Below are positions 13,850 through 26,552 of a stretch of DNA of 64,000 bases, piece by piece. A program made the position numbers and the translations under genes. The notes beneath the pieces are model-generated. The model saw only the letters and a list, made by a program, of their open reading frames with translations. It searched no databases and had not been told where the DNA came from. The DNA comes from Mastigias papua (taxonomy: Eukaryota; Cnidaria; Scyphozoa; Rhizostomeae; Mastigiidae), in NCBI GenBank assembly GCA_964019165.1, contig OZ025267.1, forward strand, positions 7,501-71,500. The letters run 5' to 3'. Each line of letters opens with the position of its first letter. The first letter of the stretch is position 1.

Positions 13850-16439
13850 AGCCAACACCAATATACAATCAAAGGCACCAATATTCATTGTATACTGACA
13901 CGTAATACAACAGGAAACGTTTCGCAGCAGCAAAATCACCTCATTCCCTTTGCATTGCAACCAAAACTGTAGAGCATTCAAACTCACCACAATTTTACTT
14001 CAGATTCAAATGATATGACAAAGTGAGAATCTTTGCCAAAAGTAATGCAGTTACATTTACATTGTAGCCAAAATGCTGCAAAGCAAACAACCAACATCAA
14101 TTGCAGATTCAAACGTGAAATCTTCCTATAGCCCTGGCAGCTTTTTCCAAAGTGACAAAAAGTTACAATTTACAAAAGTCTGAGTACAGCTAGCAGCAGC
14201 TCAATGGCACTCCAAATCAACACCACGACAAGGCACCGACAATCCGTCCAGTGATTCACTGTCTCTCAGCGAGTGGTCACGTCATCTTTATTGCACTGTG
14301 GACAGTCACTGTCCTGTCTATTGCCGTTGCCGATTCTTTCTCATTCCATATCTCTTTCCTCACAATCATTCCATTCTCCCTCTCACAAAATCACAAGCAC
14401 AAAATCACAAGCACAAAACCACAAACACAAAACAGCCACAACAGCTCAATAACATGTTACTCAACACACATCACATTTATCAATTAACTACTGCTATCTG
14501 CTACTACATACAATAACTACAGACAGCTACCAACTAATTACAACTGCAGCTCATACCTCCAATACATAAATGAGTACACAGATAATGGAGTAAATAGATT
14601 AGTAGATAAGTGAACAACTCATCCATACCTGACACCATTAGCTTGTTTCCTTGAAACCAATTGTGCTCCATCTTCACTTCCATATTCACTTCCAACTCCA
14701 GTTCCATCTCAAATAGAACATATCCTGCTCCAGTTCTATCATGATCTAAAACAACTGGAAACCATTTGACAACACCAAAAACATACAGTTCGAACACTCA
14801 AATACACTTACCTCTAGAAATTCAGCTTATCCACTGCTCCGTCAAGTAATGCTTTCTTATCCTACACAGTCTTACAGCAACTCCACGCGAAATGTGGTAT
14901 GAAACTCGAGCTCAATGCCACGACAACGCACTGTTCATCTACTTTGTCATTTACGGTCTCTCAGCAATTGGTCTCATATTCACTGCACTATGCACCGTCA
15001 ACATCTCTTTCTGTGGCCGATTCTTTCTCATTCCATATCTCTCTCCTCACAATCATTCCACTCGCACTCTCACAAGGTCACAAACACAAAACAAGCATAG
15101 TAACTCATAAACACACTACAGAGCACGTCACATTTATCTAACAATTATCTTTTGTTTTCAAGTACACATTGAAACCCCAATAAATATATAAAAACATAAA
15201 TAGATAAATAACAATAATGCATACCAAGCAGCACTTAGTCTTCTCCTTCAAATAACTTGTGTTCCCTCTCTGGTTAAAGTACTGTGCAGAAAGGAGCAGC
15301 ACCAATAGCCAGTGGAACTAATCAATGATGATGCTAAATTTCGGCTGTCTTGCATTTGCAGCTCTGTCTTGTAGACAACGTTAAGGTCCTTTAGCCTTGT
15401 TTCATTGACGACCTCATGCACTGCACCATGGTGTAAGTAACCCAGTATGGGAGGCTGTCTGGGTGCTACACCTTGCCCAAGGGTGACCCAGCACAGCAGC
15501 ACTTAAGAGGTAGTGACATTCTCCTCAAAGCCCCAGTACTCGTCAACTAGGGCTGTGCTGCCGGATGTAGTTTAATGTCATACCCAGGACTAGATCAACT
15601 GATACAAATTGAAAATCACCAAATGTCATCTAAGATTAACATTAACAAGATATGGAACTTTTCCCAAAGCACCAAGCCTACTAAAGTGGTATTTGTATCC
15701 CAAAGCGATTAAAACTAAACATTACTGATAACTATTGCAGATTGGAAAACTTCCACAAAATAAGAAATTTGTCCAGAAAAAGTTCAGGCACTGTTTTGCT
15801 ATTGTACCCAAAACTCATGAACATTGACAAGTAGCAATATGTTTTGCAGACTAAACACACTACTACGGTAGGACACCGTTTGCAGAAACGAGGACTACTT
15901 CTCTTGCGCTGACGCCAAACCCAATATCAAATCAAAGCTACCAATATTTAGTGTAACTTGAAAGGCAAACAACCAACAATAACGTTTTCCTACAAAGTTA
16001 GCCCATTGCTTTTCAATTGCACCCAAAACTGCTGACAACTGGTATGTACCAATAATTATTTCAGACCAAACAATACGACGACGGTAGCACAAATTTTCCA
16101 CAAACAACAACCAGTTCTGTTCAATTGCAGCTAAAACCAATCTAACCTGATAGCTAACAATATTTATTGTATACTGACGAGTATGACATCTTGACACTTT
16201 TAGCATGAAAGTAAGTCCAATGATATTTAACTGCATCCAAAACTGCTGAAAACTTAACTACAGAAATTTACTTTTCCAGGCAAAACAATACGAAAGTAGC
16301 CACACTTTTTCAGATACAAAGACAAGTTCTTTTCCATTGCAGCTAAAACCAATCTAAACTGATAGCTAACAATATTTATTGTATACTAACGAGTACGACA
16401 TCTTGACACTTTTAGCATGAAAGTAAGTTCAATGCTATT
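13850..16439. repeat. Satellite spacer, copy D
   Basis: It shares the 14-bp tandem repeat and the tagcagcagc variant near 14,190 with copy A, 10,609 bp away. Its right part carries the 'Y' variants of copy B. This mosaic indicates that blocks of several units were copied together. Confidence 0.9.
15459..15590 (-). other. Structured block resembling a retrotransposon 5' end (spacer D)
   Basis: Same block as in spacer A, 10,609 bp further on. Confidence 0.6.
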
Positions 16440-17184
16440 GAACTGCATCCAAAACTGCTAAAAACTCAAACATAGAAGCCAATTTTCCAGGCTTAACAAT
16501 ACGAAAGTAGCACAAATTTTGCAGAAATGAAGACTAGTTCTTTCGCATTGCAGCCAAAACCGATCTAACCTGAAAGTTGGCAATAATCAATGCATACTTG
16601 CAGGTACCAACTCTGGACGCTTTTTGCAGTAAAATAAGCCCATTGCTTTTGAGCTGCAGCCAAAACTACTGACAACTGAGACATAGGAGCCAATTTTCCA
16701 GGCTTAACAATTAAAAAGTAGCACAAATTTTGCAGAACTGTAGACTAGTTCTTTCGCATTGCAGCCAAAACCGATCTAACCTGAAAGTTGGCAATATTCA
16801 ATGCATACTTGCAGGTACCAGCTCTGGATGCTTTTTGCATGAAAGTAAGCCCATTGCTTTTGAACTGCATCAAAAACTGCTGAAAACTGAGACATAGGAG
16901 CCAATTTTCCAGGCTGAACAATGAACAAGTAGCACAAATTTTGCAGAAATGAACACTAGTTCTTTCGCATTGCAGCCAAAACCGATCTAACCTGACAGTT
17001 GACAATATTTAATGGATACTTGCAAGTACCAACTCTGGATGCTTTTTGCATGAAAGTATGCCCATTGCTTTTGAACTGCAGCCAAAACTGCTGACAACTG
17101 AGACATAGGAGCCGATTTTCCAGGCTTAACAATACGAAAGTAGCACAAATTTTGCAGAAATGAAGACCAGGTCTTTCGCATTGC
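16440..17184. repeat. 211-bp monomers between spacers D and E
   Basis: About 3.5 monomers, matching 9,156-9,896 base for base wherever I compared them. Confidence 0.9.
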
Positions 17185-19757
17185 AGCCAACACCAATATA
17201 CAATCAAAGGCACCAATATTCATTGTATACTGACACGTAATACAACAGGAAACGTTTCGCAGCAGCAAAATCACCTCATTCCCTTTGCATTGCAACCAAA
17301 ACTGTAGAGCATTCAAACTCACCACAATTTTACTTCAGATTCAAATGATATGACAAAGTGAGAATCTTTGCCAAAAGTAATGCAGTTACATTTACATTGT
17401 AGCCAAAATGCTGCAAAGCAAACAACCAACATCAATTGCAGATTCAAACGTGAAATCTTCCTATAGCCCTGGCAGCTTTTTCCAAAGTGACAAAAAGTTA
17501 CAATTTACAAAAGTCTGAGTACAGCTAACAGCAGCTCAATGGCACTCCAAATCAACACCACGACAAGGCACCGACAATCCGTCCAGTGATTCACTGTCTC
17601 TCAGCGAGTGGTCACGTCATCTTTATTGCACTGTGGACAGTCACTGTCCTGTCTATTGCCGTTGCCGATTCTTTCTCATTCCATATCTCTTTCCTCACAA
17701 TCATTCCATTCTCCCTCTCACAAAATCACAAGCACAAAACCACAAACACAAAACAGCCACAACAGCTCAATAACATGTTACTCAACACACATCACATTTA
17801 TCAATTAACTACTGCTATCTGCTACTACATACAATAACTACAGACAGCTACCAACTAATTACAACTGCAGCTCATACCTCCAATACATAAATGAGTACAC
17901 AGATAATGGAGTAAATAGATTAGTAGATAAGTGAACAACTCATCCATACCTGACACCATTAGCTTGTTTCCTTGAAACCAATTGTGCTCCATCTTCACTT
18001 CCATATTCACTTCCAACTCCAGTTCCATCTCAAATAGAACATATCCTGCTCCAGTTCTATCATGATCTAAAACAACTGGAAACCATTTGACAACACCAAA
18101 AACATACAGTTCGAACACTCAAATACACTTACCTCTAGAAATTCAGCTTATCCACTGCTCCGTCAAGTAATGCTTTCTTATCCTACACAGTCTTACAGCA
18201 ACTCCACGCGAAATGTGGTATGAAACTCGAGCTCAATGCCACGACAACGCACTGTTCATCTACTTTGTCATTTACGGTCTCTCAGCAATTGGTCTCATAT
18301 TCACTGCACTATGCACCGTCAACATCTCTTTCTGTGGCCGATTCTTTCTCATTCCATATCTCTCTCCTCACAATCATTCCACTCGCACTCTCACAAGGTC
18401 ACAAACACAAAACAAGCATAGTAACTCATAAACACACTACAGAGCACGTCACATTTATCTAACAATTATCTTTTGTTTTCAAGTAAACATTGAAACCCCA
18501 ATAAATATATAAAAACATAAATAGATAAATAACAATAATGCATACCAAGCAGCACTTAGTCTTCTCCTTCAAATAACTTGTGTTCCCTCTCTGGTTAAAG
18601 TACTGTGCAGAAAGGAGCAGCACCAATAGCCAGTGGAACTAATCAATGATGATGCTAAATTTCGGCTGTCTTGCATTTGCAGCTCTGTCTTGTAGACAAC
18701 GTTAAGGTCCTTTAGCCTTGTTTCATTGACGACCTCATGCACTGCACCATGGTGTAAGTAACCCAGTATGGGAGGCTGTCTGGGTGCTACACCTTGCCCA
18801 AGGGTGACCCAGCACAGCAGCACTTAAGAGGTAGTGACATTCTCCTCAAAGCCCCAGTACTCGTCAACTAGGGCTGTGCTGCCGGATGTAGTTTAATGTC
18901 ATACCCAGGACTAGATCAACTGATACAAATTGAAAATCACCAAATGTCATCTAAGATTAACATTAACAAGATATGGAACTTTTCCCAAAGCACCAAGCCT
19001 ACTAAAGTGGTATTTGTATCCCAAAGCGATTAAAACTAAACATTACTGATAACTATTGCAGATTGGAAAACTTCCACAAAATAAGAAATTTGTCCAGAAA
19101 AAGTTCAGGCACTGTTTTGCTATTGTACCCAAAACTCATGAACATTGACAAGTAGTAATATGTTTTGCAGACTAAACACACTACTACGGTAGGACACCGT
19201 TTGCAGAAACGAGGACTACTTCTCTTGCGCTGACGCCACACCCAATATTAAATCAAAGCTACCAATATTTAGTGTAACTTGAAAAGCAAACAACCAACAA
19301 CAACGTTTTCCTACAAAGTTAGCCCATTGCTTTTCAATTGCACCCAAAACTGCTGACAACTGGTATGTACCAATAATTATTTCAGACCAAACAATACGAC
19401 GACAGTAGCACAAATTTTCCACAAACAACAACCAGTTCTGTTCAATTGCAGCTAAAACCAATCTAACCTGATAGCTAACAATATTTATTGTATACTGACG
19501 AGTACGACATCTTGACACTTTTAGCATGAAAGTAAGTCCAATGATATTTAACTGCATCCAAAACTGCTGAAAACTTAACTACAGAAATTTACTTTTCCAG
19601 GCAAAACAATACGAAAGTAGCCACACTTTTTCAGATACAAAGACAAGTTCTTTCCATTGCAGCTAAAACCAATCTAAACTGATAGCTAACAATATTTATT
19701 GTATACTAACGAGTACGACATCTTGACACTTTTAGCATGAAAGTAAGTTCAATGCTA
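17185..19757. repeat. Satellite spacer, copy E (last full copy)
   Basis: It starts 3,335 bp after copy D. A one-base difference (ttctttccattgcag near 19,649, one t fewer) and gacgccacaccc near 19,232 distinguish it from the other copies. Confidence 0.9.
18780..18911 (-). other. Structured block resembling a retrotransposon 5' end (spacer E)
   Basis: Same block as in spacer A, 13,930 bp further on. Confidence 0.6.
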
Positions 19758-20880
19758 TTGAACTGCATCCAAAACTGCTGAAAACTCAAACATAGAAGCC
19801 AATTTTCCAGGCTTAACAATACGAAAGTAGCACAAATTTTGCAGAAATGAAGACTAGTTCTTTCGCATTGCAGCCAAAACCGATCTAACCTGAAAGTTGG
19901 CAATATTCAATGGATACCTGCAAGTACCAACTCTGGATGCTTTTTGCATGAAAGTAAGCCCATTGCTTTTGAACTGCATCCAAAACTGCTGAAAACACAA
20001 TCATAGCAACTAATTGTCCAGGCGTAACAATACGAAAGTAGCACAGATTTTGCAGAACTGTAGACTAGTTCTTTCGCATTGCAGCCAAAACCGATCTAAC
20101 CTGAAAGTTGGCAATAATCAATGCATACCTGCAGGTACCAACTCTGGATGCTTTTTGCAGTAAAGTAAGCCCATTGCTTTTGAACTGCATCCAAAACTGC
20201 TGACAACTGAGACATAGGAGCCAATTTTCCAGGCTTAACAATAAAAAAGTAGCACAAATTTTGCAGAACTGTAGACTAGTTCTTTCGCATTGCAGCCAAA
20301 ACCCATCTAACCTGAAAGTTGGCAATATTCAATGCATACCTGCAGGTACCAACTCTGGATGCTTTTTGCAGTAAAGTAAGCCCATTGCTTTTGAACTGCA
20401 TCCAAAACTGCTGACAACTGAGACATAGGAGCCAATTTTCCAGGCTTAACAATAAACAAGTAGCACAAATTTTGCAGAAATGAACACTAGTTCTTTCGCA
20501 TTGCAGCCAAAACCGATCTAACCTGAAAGTTGGCAATATTCAATGGATACCTGCAAGTACCAACTCTGGATGCTTTTTGCATGAAAGTAAGCCCATTGCT
20601 TTTGAACTGCATCCAAAACTGCTGAAAACTCAAACATAGAAACTAATTGTCCAGGGGTAACAATACGAAAGTAGCACAGATTTTGCAGAAATGAAGACTG
20701 GTTCTTTCGCATTGCAGCCAAAACCTATCTAACCTGAAAGTTGACAATATTTAATGGATACTTGCAAGTACCAACTCTGGATGCTTTTTGCATGAAAGTA
20801 AGCCCATTGCTATTGAACTGCAGCCAAAACTGCTGAAAACTCAAACATAGAAATTAATTTTCCAGGCTTAACAATACGAA
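19758..20880. repeat. 211-bp monomers to the right of spacer E
   Basis: About five homogeneous monomers; 20,065-20,325 and 20,276-20,536 are exactly 211 bp apart. This is the last clean part of the array. Confidence 0.9.
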
Positions 20881-21430
20881 AGTAGCACAAATTTTGCAGA
20901 AATAAAGATCAATTTGTTTGTATTGCAGCCAAAGGGAATCCAAACTGAAAGTTGACAATGCTCAATGGATACTTACAAGTACTAACTTTGGACACCCTTT
21001 GCAGCAAAGTAAGCCCAGTCGGTTTGTAGAGCAGCCAAAACTGCTGAAAACTCAAAGTTAGAAATTAATTTTCCATGCTGAACAATACGAAAGTAGCACA
21101 AATTGTCCAGAAACAAAGATCAATTCTTTTGCAATGCAGCTAAGTCCGATGTCAACCAAAAGGTAACAATATTTATTGTATACTTATAATGCGAAATCTT
21201 GACAATTTTTGCATGAAGGTAACCCTATTGTTTTTGAACTTGAGCCAGAAATGGGGAAAACTTAAATGTTGAAAGTACGCTTGCCGGCAAACCAATATGA
21301 AAGTAGTATACTTTTTGCAGAAGTGAAAACAACTCGTCTTGCACTACACCCAAAACCACTCACATTGAAAGGCACCTATGTTTATTGTATACTTAGACGT
21401 AATATATATATATATATATATAATAGCTAT
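20881..21430. repeat. Diverged monomers at the right edge of the satellite
   Basis: Monomer landmarks (gtagcacaaatt, attgcagccaaa, tttttgcatgaaggtaa) persist with many substitutions, and a 20-bp (TA)n run interrupts at 21,402-21,422. Decay of monomer similarity towards the edge is expected where unequal exchange no longer homogenises the array. Confidence 0.8.
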
Positions 21431-21990
21431 TTCGCATTAAGAACTTAGAAATCCCTTTCTGCTTTAGCAGCTTCATAAATGTCTTTTACCAACTTAGACG
21501 TAATAGAACAGAAAACTGTTTGAAGGAAAATCTCTTGAACATTAAAACTCACCAAATGTTACTTGAGATTCAAATGTTATGATATAGTGAAGGTATTTCC
21601 AAAAGTAACGCAGTTACATTCACATTAGCCGAATATGTTAGAAGATCAAATACCAAAATTCATTGCAGATTCGAAAGTGAAAACGCTAAGAGTTCTTAGC
21701 AATTGATCTCGTAGTGATTGCATTACGGATCATCCACCTCTATTGCCGTTACCGATTCTTTCTCATTCCCTATCTCTCTCCTCACTATCATTCCACTCTC
21801 ACTCTCACAAAATCATATCATATTTATTTAAAAAATATGTACTGTTTATAAGTAGAGAATCAAACCCCCAACAATTAAATGAATAAATACATAAATAACT
21901 AAATATATATATTCCATACCAAGCAGCAAATAGTCTTCTCATTCAAATAACTTGTTTTTCTTCAATAGTTTTGAGCTAATCAATGGAGAT
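21431..21990. repeat. Eroded, shortened spacer remnant
   Basis: Recognisable pieces of the spacer remain in order: tgcagattcgaaagtgaaa, a block starting ccgattctttctcattcc, then ccataccaagcagcaaatagtc and caaataacttg. The sequence between them is deleted or diverged. Confidence 0.75.
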
Positions 21991-22517
21991 GATGCATTAT
22001 ATAGACAATTGTGAAGATATAAACATAAAGATTAAGTGATTCGAATTGGAGTAAGTAGAATAATTAAAATATATAGATTAAATAACATAAATAAAATTAT
22101 AATAAGATTATTACCAAACAAATAGTAAATAAAAAAATTAAAATGAATTGCAAACACTTGTAAAATGGAGACTAAGCACAATATATCAAATCAATTAATA
22201 ATAAGAGCAAAAAAGGTTGCATCAGATAAGCCATCAAAATTAATAATAAATGTGGTGAACAAATACTAATGACGTACATAAAATTAAGTAGAGACAATTG
22301 CCAAATAAATTTCAAATTAAGTCATTGACATAAACTAAAAATCAATTTTGAATAAAGATTCTATGAAAGAAATCAAAATGATAGAAAATAATTTTGAAAA
22401 TTAGGCTGAAAGATGTAAGTCACATCAAATAGAACACGAAATTTAAGACACAGGTTTAATTAAAACACAATATATCAAGCAAAAGTAACTGCCTATAAAT
22501 ACAGAATTTAATAAATA

Positions 22518-22520
<3 letters not shown>
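21991..22520. other. AT-rich sequence with no recognised feature
   Basis: Both strands lack long ORFs and recognisable element ends. I see only A/T-rich low-complexity DNA. Confidence 0.6.
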
Positions 22521-22951
<431 letters not shown>

Positions 22952-22959
22952 AGGGAGCA

Positions 22960-23515
22960 AAAACTGTTCTCTGTTTGTTCTAATCTTATTCTACCCATCT
23001 GCAATTGCAGAGAATGTTATCTTGTTCTCTCAATCTCATTTCTTATATTTAGTGGTGGTACATATTCAGCATTATAGAACCCTTTCATAATTTTAAAGAC
23101 TTCTACTTCTATGATATCTCCCCTGTATCTTCTAAATCTCAGAGAAGGTAGATTCAGAGATCTGAATCTATGTTCATATGCTAAGTCTGTCATTCCTGGG
23201 GGTGCATTTGTTCCAAGCCTTTGTACCCTGTCAATATTGACAATGCTACATCTGCTTGAGGGGTTCCAGACTTATGCTGCATATTCTAAGTGACCCTGTG
23301 CTATGCCCTTGAAAAGTAACTCAAACATTCTATTATCTAAGAACTGGAAGCTCCTTTGTATAACGCGTAGCATTTGCATTCCTTTGGCAATCTTTGAGTC
23401 ACTATGTTCCTTCAATTTTAAGTCACTGTCCACGATTACTCCTAAATCTTTCTCAGATATTATTTTCTTTACAATTGCACCTCATATAGTATAACACTGA
23501 TCAGGTGCATTGCTT
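22960..23515 (-). pseudogene. Decayed LINE reverse transcriptase, C-terminal part (Jockey/CR1-like)
   Basis: Minus-strand translation gives the classic LINE segment after the RT core: EKDLGVIVDSDLKLKEH at about 23,450, then FQFLDNRMFELLFKG, a GHLEYAA stretch followed by VWNPSS, and SLRFRRYRGDIIEV followed by FKIMKG at about 23,110. A TAA stop interrupts EYAA-VWNPSS at about 23,290. A frameshift near 23,005 separates the rest from the terminal LQLQMGRIR stretch. Nothing upstream of the thumb region remains, so this is a 5'-truncated dead copy. This motif order is characteristic of the Jockey/CR1/Rex1 group; exact clade assignment is not possible. No endonuclease is present. Confidence 0.8.
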
Positions 23516-23912
23516 CTAATATTTAACTAGATATGGATACATCTACGTGATATCATGTATACTGTGTCCAATTGGTCCTATGGTTGCCCAATGGGCACTT
23601 ATTCACCATTGCTTATTCACCATTAAGTGAAGAGTTCAAGGGCAAATTAAACTCTTTTTACACATGACCAGGTTTTGAGTCTCTATGCAACCATATTCCA
23701 GAACATTCAAATTATTTTGCGCAGGTTATGCCCTTCAACGGCATGGACGAAATCTAGTTCTTGTTTTATAACTGTGTGCTTACATTAAATTGCACAGTAC
23801 AATGATGGCGGAGCAATACTTTTATTGCACAGGCTCTAGTTTTCACAAGTTGCTTTCAAGGTGCCCTTCTTTAAAAGTTATACGCTGTTAATGAAAAGTT
23901 ACCATATGAAAT
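23516..23912. other. No recognised feature
   Basis: I see no ORF of note, repeat or element boundary here on either strand. Confidence 0.5.
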
Positions 23913-24240
23913 TTAGTACAATTGAGGATATACATCATTAGCAAATCGAAGTCTAAAGTTTACAAAACAAAAGTTAAGGATTAATAAACAAAACAAAACA
24001 AAAGATTGGGAAGCTCTTTTAATAGACGCTTTGAAGGTACATAAAGCGGCTGCATACTTTGACCTAACTGAGAGGCGATTCCAAAGTTCTAAAACTCTAA
24101 AAGAATAGCACTTTGGTCCTTTTCTGACTTACTTATGGGAAGCCTCAAGCCTGTTTCTGTATTGCAGATGCTACTAAAGTAGCAATGTTAATTTTTGATG
24201 AACATGTTACTAAAGTACTCTGGAGCAAGCTCTAATGCAA
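23913..24240 (-). pseudogene. Second decayed LINE 3' fragment
   Basis: On the minus strand, a stretch ending NMFIKN at about 24,200 is followed by GLRLPISKSEKDQSA at about 24,130. After a frameshift comes FRVLELWNRLSV, then TFKASIKRA, at about 24,080-24,015. The order (short basic stretch, WN.L, FK..I/L) matches the extreme C-terminus of many LINE reverse transcriptases. It is unrelated in sequence to the fragment at 22,960. Only this tail is present, so the call is tentative. Confidence 0.45.
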
Positions 24241-25060
24241 AGGCTAACAATCCAGGGACAGGTAAGGCACCATATTCCTGCATGACTATTTTCCAACAGA
24301 ACTTCTACTTGATATATCTTATGCTTTTGAGGACTACCTGTTCAACATACCCTTTCTATCATACCGTTTTCACACTACCATATATCTACAGAACTGCCTT
24401 TAAAGTAGGGAAGAATATATTTCTCTATAACTACCAATTTCAATTTAATTATCGATCACCCCTTGGAAATTACTCGATAGCTCAAGGGTACCCCTCCTTA
24501 ACTGTCTGACAGCACATGAAAGCATATGATATCACATTAAATCAAATGAAATGAAACCACATCACTAGCAATTACAGGACAAGATATTACTAATATATTA
24601 CTTTGTTGCTACAAAATCGTTTGCACAAAGTAAGGTTTAGATCTCTTTCTGGAGAGCATAAGATTTTGGCGCCAATTATATCCTTTAATTTACATGCAAC
24701 TAAACATAAAGTCGCTATATAAGACGTCAATACGGTTTATGCAGGTATTCAAGGCAAAAGAGGATCATTTGCTGTTTCTATATATCTGATGCTCGATTCT
24801 AGGCTACATACTAAACAGTATATGTCCGTGAATGAGAAATCTACTTAACAAAGATTAGGTAAATCATATATCAGACCGTGATCATGTTGAGGACATTTGT
24901 ATACTGATCGATATTCCACGCGCTTATGAAGGTTTCCAACAGCTAATGAAGAACATGGGTAAAGTACAAAAGCGAACTTACAGGTAGAAGCATCCATTTT
25001 GCACGATGCTCTCAATATCTTCCGTTCTGGTGGTGACACGATTGCACTGAACTTCCAAGT
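24241..25060. other. No recognised feature
   Basis: Only short ORFs without family resemblance; likely unique non-coding or very old repeat DNA. Confidence 0.5.
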
Positions 25061-25780
25061 GAATGTCAGGTTTGAGAAATTATGCTATTGTTTAGTAAAG
25101 CAATTCATTTCAATTTCTTGGACACAAAGCAATGATTGGCTGAGAAAAGCATGAGGAGAGTCAATGGAAAACAATGATTGGCTGAGGAAAGTACGAGGCG
25201 AGGTCAAGTCTCATTGTAATGATCCTGAAAGCTGCTGAATGCAAAAGCTCTTTGGGAGCCCAATGGGAGTTGTATTTCTAAAAACCAATATGCTGCGAAG
25301 TAAAACCCGTTTCAAAAGCCGCACATCTCATGTGCAAAACTTAACTCCAGAATAAATGCATGAGGAGAGCGACGTTTGAATCAATTAGTCGCAGCAGATG
25401 TACTTAAGTGCGGGATTCTCTTCCCTAGCTGTACTAAACAAAGCTAGGCTTGGTTTCAAACGTCAAACTTTTCATATGCCAAACCTAATGCTTTGTACTT
25501 GAATGAGTGTTTTTTCATTATAATTTCTCCCTCCCATACAGAATGCAGCGAATATTGTTGCATATTCGTGACGTACGCGACAAGTACTTTCATATGGTAT
25601 ATAATTTATCTACGAAGGAGCAGTCTTTATCAACATACTTGAAATGCTTGAAAGAAGAACTTTAGTTTGACATTAGATCGGCACAACTAACCTCGATATT
25701 TACACGGGAGCCGCACTAAACACTTTCAGTTGCCGTGCCAAATTGAATTGAGTTCGACACATGAGAAGTTCGAAAGTTGA
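25061..25780. other. Possible old inverted-repeat element and a short tandem repeat
   Basis: A 43-bp-period imperfect duplication starts at 25,128 and 25,171 (caatgattggctgag). gacgtttgaa at 25,371 has its exact reverse complement at 25,455-25,464, which could be an arm of a MITE. No target-site duplication or clear termini were found. Confidence 0.3.
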
Positions 25781-25794
25781 AACAGGCCTTTAGC

Positions 25795-26046
25795 CAGGGG
25801 TAGGAAATTATTCTATCCAGAGGGTCACAATAGAAGCAGAAATATTGAGGTGAGCCTGACCAAATGGACTCAATAAATTTCTACATAATATTGTCTGTAT
25901 TTTTAAACACGTTTGATAAAAACCCAGCGTCTAAAAATAAAGACAATGCAGCTTCACTCTTTACTTTTATGCGGCCTTTCACGGGCCAGTCAAGAGTCGA
26001 TCAAAGGGCCATATGTGGCCTGCAGGCCGGTCAATGCCCAGGTCTG
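25795..26046. mobile_element. Possible hAT-like non-autonomous element (MITE), 252 bp
   Basis: The left end CAGGGGTAGGAAAT and the reverse complement of the right end, CAGACCTGGGCATT, agree at about 8 of 14 positions and resemble hAT termini that begin CAG. The interior near the right end (gggccatatgtggcctgcagg) is of the kind seen in many hAT MITEs. The flanking 8-mers CCTTTAGC (25,787) and CCTTACAC (26,047) agree at 5 of 8 positions, so a target duplication is only suggested. There is no transposase ORF. Confidence 0.35.
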
Positions 26047-26410
26047 CCTTACACACTCGTGTGTTCGGGACTCCATATGTATTCCGTAGTAGATAACAAA
26101 TGCAGCCATGCAATCTATGAATTTCTATGTGCTTGCAGCTTCTAGTAAAAAGCCTCTTATGTAAACACACCTTGGAGAAGTCATCCCCAACGGTTCTCCG
26201 AGCAAATCCTTTACATAAGCTTACAGGTCATAAAAATAAGTTTTTATATTAGGCGTAGGATTTTTGTAAATAAGCATCATTGTAATTAGGTTTTATCTAT
26301 TATATCTTTTTGTATTTAAATTGTAGTAGAAGTTGGCCTTAAGTAGCATTAATACGCTACGTTCTTTCTTTCTCTTTATTATTTTAAAAAGCGAACTGTA
26401 AAGAATTATA

Positions 26411-26552
26411 TACATACATACATACATACATACATACATACATACATACATACATACATACATACATACATACATACATACATACATACATACATACATA
26501 CATACATACATACATACATACATACACACATACATACATACATACATACATA
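26411..26552. repeat. (TACA)n microsatellite, about 142 bp
   Basis: Near-perfect tetranucleotide repeat with one cacaca interruption at about 26,525. Confidence 0.97.

Noticed and set aside
1..21000. Dozens of 60-113 codon ORFs on both strands of the satellite
   Set aside because: They arise because the AT-rich monomer has few stops in some frames. The frame changes from monomer to monomer (211 is not divisible by 3), and no domain is recognisable.
1..21000. CRISPR array
   Set aside because: The repeated units are long, contiguous and near-identical with no unique spacers, and the DNA is eukaryotic in character.
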